Shown here: in pieces, positions 25,582-32,482 of the stretch
Layout of the letters: each line of letters starts with the position of its first letter
Position numbering within the stretch: the first letter of the stretch is position 1
Source: Parcubacteria group bacterium M6-OD1-1
Lineage (GTDB): Bacteria; Patescibacteriota; Minisyncoccia; GWC2-36-17; M10-OD1-4
Direction: 5' to 3'
DNA: 32,482 bases
NCBI GenBank assembly: GCA_003056085.1
Contig: LSNK01000002.1
Coordinates: 174,575-207,056, forward strand
Notes under the pieces: model-generated
Database searches by the model: none
Seen by the model: the letters and a program-made list of their open reading frames with translations, nothing else
What the model was told of the DNA's origin: nothing
Translations under genes and position numbers: made by a program

Positions 25582-25861
25582 AACATTACTTAAAGTAACT
25601 CTCTCCTTGTTTTTAATACTTGTGGTTTTAGGATTTTATTATTTTTTTGTTGCAAAAAAATCCGGAAGCGAATTAGTTGATCCGCTTTATTGCACAGAAA
25701 GCAAAGAATGCACCACATATAGTCTTTTAAGCTGCTACAGTGCAAAGCCAATAAACAAAGACTATAAAACAAAAGTTTTAAATATCATAGAATCCGAAGA
25801 TTCTCTTTGCGGAGAAATAAAAACCTCTTGTGTGAACAACACGTGTCTAATTATAAAATAA
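25565..25861 (+). CDS. Small secreted/membrane-anchored Cys-rich protein
   Basis: N-terminal TM LFLILVVLGFYYFFV; six Cys in the mature part (YCTESKECTTYSLLSC...LCGEIKTSCVNNTC); overlaps the upstream ORF. Confidence 0.6.
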   Translation: MKTQIKTLLKVTLSLFLILVVLGFYYFFVAKKSGSELVDPLYCTESKECTTYSLLSCYSAKPINKDYKTKVLNIIESEDSLCGEIKTSCVNNTCLIIK

Positions 25862-25916
25862 AGACTTGAAAATAAAACGGCCCTGCTTCAGCTTTTTACT
25901 TCCCTTATTTTAATCG

Positions 25917-28900
25917 CTAAACAATTACATTAACCAATCTTCCTTCAACGAAGATTGTTTTTTTAATATCCTTTCCTTCTATCCATTTTTGAGCTTTTTT
26001 ATTTTCAAGAACCAATTTTTTTGCATCTTCTTCCGATATGTCAGAATTTACCAAAACAACATCTCTGACTTTTCCATTTACCTGAATAACAAAATTTATT
26101 TTTTCTTCTTTTACTAAACTCTCATCGTAACTTGGCCACAAAGAAAGATAAATACTTTCTTTATTGCCAATCATACTCCAAAGTTCTTCTGCTATATGCG
26201 GAGCAAACGGAGACAAAAGAATTAGAAACTTAGAATAGCAAACTAAAGAAATTTCTGCTTCTTTTTCCATATTATTTACCAATATCATAAGCTGAGATAT
26301 CGCCGTATTAAAATTAAAACTTTCAATATCTTCAGACACCTTTTTAATTGTTTTATGCAACAATCTTTCCAAGTCGTCATTCTTTATTTTTAATTCTTGA
26401 TCATTGATTCGTTCGTGCATTTTCCAAACCTTCTCCAAAAATCTTCTTGGACCGACAATGCTGTCCGTACTCCAAGAAACCGATTGCGAAAACGGTCCCA
26501 TAAACATCTCGTATACCCTTAGGGTGTCTGCCCCAAAAGTCTCCACTATATCATCCGGATTAACAACATTCCCCCACCTTTTTGACATCTTTCTTCCATC
26601 TTCTGCGTTTATAAGCCCTACATGCTGAAGCCTTTCAAACGGCTCTTTATAATTCACCGCCCCAATATCATACAAAAATTTATGCCAAAAACGAGCGTAT
26701 ATTAAATGCCGTGTAGCGTGTTCCGCTCCACCAACATACACATCAACAGGTGACCAGTATTTTTCTTTTTCTTTATCAACTAAAACTTCATCATTTTTAG
26801 AGTCAATATATTTTAAATAATACCAAGAAGAACCTGCCCATTGCGGCATTGTATTAGTTTCTCGTTTGCCTGCGCCTCCGCATTTTGGACATTTTGTATT
26901 CACCCACTCAGAAATCCCCGCAAGCGGAGACTCCCCTGTTCCCGTCGGCTCATAACTTTCAACTTCGGGCAAAATTACAGGAAGATTTTTCTCAAACACA
27001 GGTACCGCTCCACATTTTTCACAATGAATAATAGGTATAGGTTCACCCCAATATCTCTGTCGTGAAAAAACCCAATCACGCAGTTTGTATGTCGTTTTCA
27101 TCTGTCCCCCGACAAATTCAGTAATAGCCTTTTTCGCTTCTTCACTGTCCATTCCATCAAACTTGCCGGAGTTTACCAACCTGCCATCACCATCAAGATA
27201 AGTTGTCTTTTGTATTTGTTTCCAAATAAATTTCTGATGGTCTGGAGTTAGTAGGTCTGACACCTCATTTTCATCAACCCAAACGAGAGTATGGAGGGAT
27301 TTTTCTTTATCAGAAACTTCAACTTGAGATTTAATATTTTTAACCTCGGCAAGATATGTATGAGCAATAGCATATCTATTTTGATTTTTATGTGAAGCAC
27401 AGTAACGAGCTGAGGTTATCCAATTAAGTTTTTTTGTTATAGTTACTCCGGTTATTCCACTCTCTTCTTCAATTTCAGACAAAACTGCTTCTTCCGAAGT
27501 TTGTCCATTTTCTATACCACCCATAATTCCCGTTGTAATACCCTCTAAAGTTCCGTGCCAGTTCAAAAGAGCGTATTTGCCAGTTTCAGCATCTTTCAAA
27601 TACACAATAACTGTCTCTCTTTCAACCTCCTCTAAGCCATTTTGGGGTGGATTTTTAGAATCATCCGCGCAAGGAATAATAACTTGTTTAATCTCCAGTC
27701 CAAACTTTTTTGCAAATTCAAAATCTCGCTCATCATGCGCAGGCACCGCCATGATCGCCCCTGTCCCATAATGCGCAAGAACATAATCGGCAATAAAAAT
27801 CGGCAACTCTTCGTTATTCGCTGGATTTATCGCTTTTACACCTTTAAGCTCAACCCCCGTCTTTTCTTTCCCTTCTGCAGTACGCTCAATCTCTGTTTTT
27901 TTTGCTACTTCATCGCGATACTTTTCCACCTCGTCCCAATTTTCAATTTGCCCCTTCAACTCATCAACAAGTTCATGCTCCGGAGCAAGCACACAATACG
28001 TCGCGCCAAACAGAGTATCTGGCCGAGTGGTAAATACTGTAATTTTTGGAGTTTGTATAATTTCCTCCAATAATTCCGGAAACTTATCTGTTCCCATATG
28101 CCTTTGTACGAAGTGTCCATGACCTTTTAACTCTTTTACTTTTGCCTCCAATCTATCCTTAAATAATTTAGCAGTATCTTTTCCAATTTCTTCTTCATTA
28201 TCTGAAGTAAAAACAATAATATTTTCTACTTGTAATTTAATATTGCCGTTAACACTATAAGTATAAAATTCTCCGCAAATAGGATTTTCATCATTCTCGT
28301 CCTTCCATGGAGCAACCATTATTAATGACTTAACTTTTTTACCTGTTTCACCAAGCCATCGCACAAGAAATGATGCACCACAACTGTGTCCTATAAGAAT
28401 TGTATTTTCATTAATGTCCAATTTTTCAAAAACTTTTTTATGCTCTTCATATTTAGGCGCCCATGGATGTGGCATTAAAGGAAGCTCAACCTTTACTCCT
28501 GCTTCTTCGAGTATATTTTTAATCCAAGGTTGCCAGTGTTTGTCATAAGTTCTTGTTCTATGATCCATCTCTTTTTCAGCATTTGACGGACATCCATGAA
28601 TAATAATTACATTGTTTTTTTTATCGTTGGTCTTTGAACTTTTTACTTTAAACTCTATCTCCGCCCCCTCTGATTTCCCTATCCAATTTTTTTGAGACTC
28701 TTTTATGGATTCCGGCCAATTTAAATTTTCCAAATCCTCAAGCATTCTGTCGGCATAATCCGTAATTTTTAAAACCCATTGACGCATCATTTTTTTCTCA
28801 ACCACTGTTCCGCACCTCTCACACTTATCCCCCTCCAAGTCTTCGTTTGCAAGTCCTGTTTTGCATTTTGGACACCAATTTATCGGTTCATTTGACTCAT

Positions 28901-29348
28901 ACGCCAATCCTTTTTTAAACATCTGTAAAAATATCCACTGTGTCCATTTATAATATTCAGGATTAGTCGTATTTATCTCTCTCTCCCAATCATAATTAAA
29001 ACCAATTTTCCCCAACTGCTCTTTGAATCTTTTTATATTTTTCTTAACTGCCAAAGAAGGATGGACTTTGTTTTTAATTGCATAATTTTCCGCAGGAAGA
29101 CCAAAAGCATCCCACCCCATGGGGTGCAACACATTAAACCCGTTCATTTTTTTAAAACGAGAATAAACATCAGTAGCAATATATCCCTTTGGATGTCCAA
29201 CATGAAGCCCTTCACCCGACGGATATGGGAACATGTCTAAAACATAGCACTTGGGCTTGTCTTTTTGTTCGGTGGTTTTATAAACCCCACCTTCCTTCCA
29301 CTTTTTCTGCCACTTTTTTTCTATTTCTTTGTGATTATATTCTTTCAT
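25917..29348 (-). CDS. leuS: Leucyl-tRNA synthetase with two inserted domains in the CP1 region (alpha/beta hydrolase and NUDIX-like)
   Basis: PYPSGEGLHVGHPKGY (HIGH), GRKMSKRWGNVV (KMSKS), TTRPDTLFGATY; 1143 aa; inserts at about aa 240-433 and 558-717. Confidence 0.95.
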   Translation of the reverse strand: MKEYNHKEIEKKWQKKWKEGGVYKTTEQKDKPKCYVLDMFPYPSGEGLHVGHPKGYIATDVYSRFKKMNGFNVLHPMGWDAFGLPAENYAIKNKVHPSLAVKKNIKRFKEQLGKIGFNYDWEREINTTNPEYYKWTQWIFLQMFKKGLAYESNEPINWCPKCKTGLANEDLEGDKCERCGTVVEKKMMRQWVLKITDYADRMLEDLENLNWPESIKESQKNWIGKSEGAEIEFKVKSSKTNDKKNNVIIIHGCPSNAEKEMDHRTRTYDKHWQPWIKNILEEAGVKVELPLMPHPWAPKYEEHKKVFEKLDINENTILIGHSCGASFLVRWLGETGKKVKSLIMVAPWKDENDENPICGEFYTYSVNGNIKLQVENIIVFTSDNEEEIGKDTAKLFKDRLEAKVKELKGHGHFVQRHMGTDKFPELLEEIIQTPKITVFTTRPDTLFGATYCVLAPEHELVDELKGQIENWDEVEKYRDEVAKKTEIERTAEGKEKTGVELKGVKAINPANNEELPIFIADYVLAHYGTGAIMAVPAHDERDFEFAKKFGLEIKQVIIPCADDSKNPPQNGLEEVERETVIVYLKDAETGKYALLNWHGTLEGITTGIMGGIENGQTSEEAVLSEIEEESGITGVTITKKLNWITSARYCASHKNQNRYAIAHTYLAEVKNIKSQVEVSDKEKSLHTLVWVDENEVSDLLTPDHQKFIWKQIQKTTYLDGDGRLVNSGKFDGMDSEEAKKAITEFVGGQMKTTYKLRDWVFSRQRYWGEPIPIIHCEKCGAVPVFEKNLPVILPEVESYEPTGTGESPLAGISEWVNTKCPKCGGAGKRETNTMPQWAGSSWYYLKYIDSKNDEVLVDKEKEKYWSPVDVYVGGAEHATRHLIYARFWHKFLYDIGAVNYKEPFERLQHVGLINAEDGRKMSKRWGNVVNPDDIVETFGADTLRVYEMFMGPFSQSVSWSTDSIVGPRRFLEKVWKMHERINDQELKIKNDDLERLLHKTIKKVSEDIESFNFNTAISQLMILVNNMEKEAEISLVCYSKFLILLSPFAPHIAEELWSMIGNKESIYLSLWPSYDESLVKEEKINFVIQVNGKVRDVVLVNSDISEEDAKKLVLENKKAQKWIEGKDIKKTIFVEGRLVNVIV

Positions 29349-29495
29349 TTTTTAACTTAAATACAATTTCTAAATATTCTTATAATTACATATATAATAT
29401 ACAAAAAACTAACTAAAAAAGCAAAAGTCAAAATCAATTTTAAATAAATTAAACCCATAACTATTGCTCCAAAAATAAAAACAACTACACCCCCT

Positions 29496-29539
29496 CCAAT
29501 GACAACTATGGGGACGACCGTCCCTATAGTTGTCATTGG
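29496..29539. repeat. CGACCG-apex palindrome H2
   Basis: CCAATGACAACTATGGGGACGACCGTCCCTATAGTTGTCATTGG. Confidence 0.9.
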
Positions 29540-29604
29540 ATGATTTTTCTATTATAATTTAAATAGAAAAATAGAAGATATTAAAAAAATTAATGTTATA
29601 AAAA

Positions 29605-30222
29605 ATGAAAGGAGACATAACACTCAAAATACTCGAAACTCTTAAGAAAAACACCTTAGACAGCATAGACTTGCTTGAGGCATTTTTAACTTCCGGCTAT
29701 GGATCATCTTTTGCCGCTATAGAATACAATTGGAATCGCATATCTAAAAAAAGAAGTTATAAAAATAGCACTGAGAAAGCAAAAGATATCTTAACAAAAA
29801 AAGATTGGGATAAAATAAATAAAAGATTTAATGCCATGTTAAGTAAATTAAAAAAAGATGATTTGATAGAAAAATCCAAAAATAAATCAAAAATTATTAT
29901 TAAAATAACAGAAAAGGGAAAGAAAAAAATAAACGATATAAAAAAGAAAAATTCCATATTCCCTAACAATAATTATAAAACAGCTAAAAATAATAATTTT
30001 ATACTTTTTATGTTTGACATTCCGGAAAAAGAAAGAAACAAGAGAAAATGGATAAGATCTGTTTTGACTCGTATGGAATTTAAATTAATTCAAAAAAGTG
30101 TCTGGCTTGGAAAAACAAAAATACCGAAAGAATTTTTAAATGATTTAAGAAAATTGGGAATAATCCAATTTATAGAAATCTTAGAAATAACCAAAACAGG
30201 AAGCCTCAAACAACTAACTTAA
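29605..30222 (+). CDS. PaaX-like protein: N-terminal winged-helix plus C-terminal Cas2-like ferredoxin domain
   Basis: ILETLKKN... wHTH; FILFMFDIPEKERNKRKWIRSVLTRMEFKLIQKSVWLGKTKIPKEF Cas2/PaaX_M-like. Confidence 0.75.
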   Translation: MKGDITLKILETLKKNTLDSIDLLEAFLTSGYGSSFAAIEYNWNRISKKRSYKNSTEKAKDILTKKDWDKINKRFNAMLSKLKKDDLIEKSKNKSKIIIKITEKGKKKINDIKKKNSIFPNNNYKTAKNNNFILFMFDIPEKERNKRKWIRSVLTRMEFKLIQKSVWLGKTKIPKEFLNDLRKLGIIQFIEILEITKTGSLKQLT

Positions 30223-30230
30223 AAAGTTCT

Positions 30231-30272
30231 CAATGACAACTATGGGGACGACCGTCCCTATAGTTGTCATTG
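30231..30272. repeat. CGACCG-apex palindrome H3
   Basis: CAATGACAACTATGGGGACGACCGTCCCTATAGTTGTCATTG, identical to H2 over its length. Confidence 0.9.
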
Positions 30273-30371
30273 GGGGGTTATTTAAAATATTAAACTAATT
30301 GATTTTTGGATTTATTTATTATAGTATTTAAAAGATTAATCTCCCTACAACCTGCTCAACTCATCTTAAAT

Positions 30372-30446
30372 GCCCTCGTAGTTTAATGGATAAAACAAGC
30401 CCCTCCTAAGGGCTAGATCCAGGTTCGATTCCTAGTGAGGGCACCA
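30372..30446 (+). tRNA. tRNA-Arg (anticodon CCU), CCA encoded
   Basis: GCCCTCG acceptor, anticodon arm AGCCC-CTCCTAA-GGGCT, GGTTCGATTCC, GAGGGCACCA. Confidence 0.93.
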
Positions 30447-30491
30447 AATAGTACTTCTTGCGCTGAAAGCGCAAGAAGTACTATTTGGTGC
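30441..30491. repeat. Perfect 24-bp hairpin overlapping the tRNA-Arg 3' end
   Basis: GCACCAAATAGTACTTCTTGCGCT-gaa-AGCGCAAGAAGTACTATTTGGTGC. Confidence 0.9.
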
Positions 30492-30649
30492 AGAAATACT
30501 AACCTTTGCTCGAACCTATTTTGAAAAGCAATCGCGGAGCGATTAATCTCTTTCACGCGCCGAGCGCGTGGTGGCTCTAAACAATGTCTTACGCGCGGAG
30601 CGCGTGGTAACTCTCCGCGCCATCGCCTCCGCTAAAGCTACGGCGACCG

Positions 30650-30753
30650 CCCGACCAAAACCATTTCCTTTCAATTTTTTGTCGTGCTCCTCCCCAAACC
30701 CCTCCGCCGACAGGCGAAAAAAGAAAGGTAAGGAAATGGTTTTGTCGGTCGGG
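30650..30753. repeat. Long inverted repeat in a GC-rich noncoding block
   Basis: CCCGACCAAAACCATTTCCTT... / ...AAGGAAATGGTTTTGTCGGTCGGG. Confidence 0.7.
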
Positions 30754-30959
30754 TTCGCTACAGAAATCTCAAAACAACTCACTAAAACAAGTTTTATTGC
30801 TTACGCAATACCGCTCGTTGTTTCGCTATTCCTTTGCGAACTGTGGCGCTACGCCTGTGGTAAATCGTCCATCCGCTCACTCACGAGAAACACCTGCGCA
30901 TTAACTACTCACTTCGTTCGTAAGCCTCTACGGTATTCTCGTGGCTCGCTTGGCTTTGA

Positions 30960-31466
30960 TTAAAGTTTAGTAATAAGTCTTGGTATATTATTTTGTCCCC
31001 AATCAATTAACTCCGTAAACCGTAAATAGAAACCAAATAGATCAACCATGCGAAAATCCTTCCACTTGTGTCCATGGTCTTCTAACTCCTTAATTTCACG
31101 CACAATATATTCCTTGAGATTTTCTTGTGCTAATTTGTAGACTTCTGCTATGTTATTGGTGGTTATTGTTACTTCACTTGCGTAACCTCGTTTTGTGTCT
31201 TTGGAAAATTGTTTAAAAAATGACTGGCTGTAAACTCTTTCATCACCTCCATAAAAATTAAGCATTGTACTACCCAAACTGTCTTGTCTTGTCATGGTTA
31301 TATAGCCGAGCTCCTTGTCGTTTACTTCGTCGTTCATTGTGAGTTCAAAACCAAGTTTTGAATAAAAATCTTTCACAGTCTCTAAGTCTGGAACATGTAA
31401 TTCAATTATTAAATTGTTTCTTATTGGATTTTTCATATTTTTATTAACCCCTAATTGCAATAACAT
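30960..31466 (-). CDS. Glyoxalase/bleomycin-resistance (VOC) fold protein
   Basis: NNLIIELHVPDLETVKDFYSKLGFELTMNDE ... MLNFYGGDE ... FRMVDLFGFYLRFTELI. Confidence 0.8.
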   Translation of the reverse strand: MLLQLGVNKNMKNPIRNNLIIELHVPDLETVKDFYSKLGFELTMNDEVNDKELGYITMTRQDSLGSTMLNFYGGDERVYSQSFFKQFSKDTKRGYASEVTITTNNIAEVYKLAQENLKEYIVREIKELEDHGHKWKDFRMVDLFGFYLRFTELIDWGQNNIPRLITKL

Positions 31467-31836
31467 CTATCTCAATATCACAACCCTCATGAACTGTGTT
31501 GGAAATTTCTATGAGAGTTGAGACTGGCTTTGATTTTTTAAAGTATTTGTTTCTAATTGGAGAAATTTTTGAAAAGTCTTTTATATCTTTGATATAAATC
31601 ACGGCTTTTACAACATCATCCAAAGATGAGCCTGCTTCTTTCAAGATATTGTCAATTGCCTCAAAAATAAATTCTGTTTGTTTTTCAATATTGTTCGGAG
31701 TAATTGCTTTGCCGTTCTTTGCTGCAATTTGTCCTGTTATAAAAATCATTTCTTTGTCCCCGATAGGAACTGCAATTCCGTGAGAATATGTTTTTTTGGC
31801 TTTTGAACCTTTTGGTATTAATATTTTATTGTTCAT
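31444..31836 (-). CDS. RidA family protein (reactive imine deaminase-like)
   Basis: YSHGIAVPIGDKEMIFITGQIA, QTEFIFEAIDNILKEAGSSLDDVVKAVIYIKDIKDF, EISNTVHEGCDIEIDVIAI. Confidence 0.85.
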   Translation of the reverse strand: MNNKILIPKGSKAKKTYSHGIAVPIGDKEMIFITGQIAAKNGKAITPNNIEKQTEFIFEAIDNILKEAGSSLDDVVKAVIYIKDIKDFSKISPIRNKYFKKSKPVSTLIEISNTVHEGCDIEIDVIAIRG

Positions 31837-31839
31837 ATG

Positions 31840-32427
31840 CTATTTTTTGATTTTGTTTAATAATTCAGGAAATTCCTCTGTTCCCATATCGTTCAAAGTG
31901 AAATGTCCGTGCTTCTTAAATTCAACCTTTTCTATGTCGTCAATGTTGTTTAATATTCTATTAACACTTATTTGAATATCATTGTCATCGTCTTTACTTA
32001 CAAAAAGAGTGATTCCCTTGGTTTTGCTAACTAAATCTTTTTGCATTTCAAAATCAAAGAAGTCATTATCAACACCTTTTCTTTTTTCTGGGTCTAACCA
32101 CGGTGCAACTAAAACAACTTTCTCGACTTTTACATCATTTTCTGAAAGCCATCTCACTAAAAATCCGCCACCACAACTATGCCCGACTAAAATGGTTTCT
32201 GAATCAATATCAAATCTTTCAAACTCCTTTTTCCAAACAACATAGTCTGGCATATAAGCATTTGGTATTTCTAGTGAAACTGTTGGAATATTTAATATCA
32301 TCAGCTGCTTTGATAGCCACGGTAACCAATGACTATTGCTCAAAGTCGGATACTGGTCAGAATAATATTCATCTTCACTGCCAGCACCGTGTATTAAAAT
32401 TGCATTTTTTTGTTTGGTTTCTTTCAT
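31840..32427 (-). CDS. RBBP9/YdeN-like alpha/beta serine hydrolase
   Basis: AILIHGAGS, ILVGHSCGGGFLVRWL nucleophile elbow, HGHFTLNDMGTEEFPELL. Confidence 0.85.
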   Translation of the reverse strand: MKETKQKNAILIHGAGSEDEYYSDQYPTLSNSHWLPWLSKQLMILNIPTVSLEIPNAYMPDYVVWKKEFERFDIDSETILVGHSCGGGFLVRWLSENDVKVEKVVLVAPWLDPEKRKGVDNDFFDFEMQKDLVSKTKGITLFVSKDDDNDIQISVNRILNNIDDIEKVEFKKHGHFTLNDMGTEEFPELLNKIKK

Positions 32428-32482
32428 ATTTTTATTTTGTCAAATCTCCAACACTAACTCCAAGCGGTGTGTGCGTGGTCGG

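Noticed and set aside
25295-25772. Minus-strand ORFs opposite the 25315/25565 genes
   Set aside because: Plus-strand products have coherent TM topology; minus ORFs look like reverse translations.
26404-28073. Plus-strand ORFs within leuS
   Set aside because: Antisense of LeuRS and its inserts.
29496-30272. CRISPR locus suggested by a Cas2-like domain
   Set aside because: No direct-repeat/spacer array and no cas1 or effector in the window; only two palindromes flank the gene, and the wHTH fusion fits PaaX better than Cas2.
30543-30963. ORFs 30543-30782 (-) and 30568-30963 (+) as proteins
   Set aside because: Overlapping on opposite strands in a hairpin-dense GC-rich block; translations are compositional (RSAR, ALAEA); treated as noncoding.

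Overview
This is an AT-rich, densely coded, bacterial window with the gene content of a reduced Candidate Phyla Radiation (Patescibacteria-like) genome. That lineage call is an inference from gene style. Core genes recognised: a corrinoid adenosyltransferase next to a B12-dependent (class II) ribonucleotide reductase, ftsZ, ftsA, ybeY, yqeY, rpsU, HIT, hisS, lepB, an LCP protein, pth, a short mfd, dprA, topA, relA/spoT, parB, parA, leuS, tRNA-Leu(CAA) and tRNA-Arg(CCU). Accessory content: a secreted or membrane gene cluster (13.7-16.3 kb), a BrnT/BrnA-like toxin-antitoxin pair, a PaaX/Cas2-like gene, and a VOC / RidA / alpha-beta hydrolase cluster at the right end. The most interesting signals are: (1) a LeuRS whose CP1 editing region carries two apparent extra enzymes, an RBBP9/YdeN-like serine hydrolase and a NUDIX-like domain, with a standalone paralog of the hydrolase 2.5 kb away; (2) a family of palindromes with a CGACCG apex, two near-identical copies of which bracket the PaaX/Cas2-like gene and two more of which precede a duplicated promoter/leader module; (3) that duplicated leader, which has a covarying hairpin with a conserved loop and 10-nt homopolymers (A10 and C10) where a promoter spacer would lie, upstream of two secreted-protein genes, one of them a frameshifted CHAP amidase; (4) a dispersed structured repeat of about 90-125 bp in at least four intergenic copies, with a covarying inner stem; (5) a palindrome inserted in frame in mfd and a stray pth 3'-end duplicate downstream of it; (6) a 270-bp inverted-repeat-bounded candidate ncRNA before tRNA-Leu; (7) a 32-aa membrane micro-ORF with a perfect Shine-Dalgarno sequence, missing from the ORF track. 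All calls were made by eye; no database search was run.
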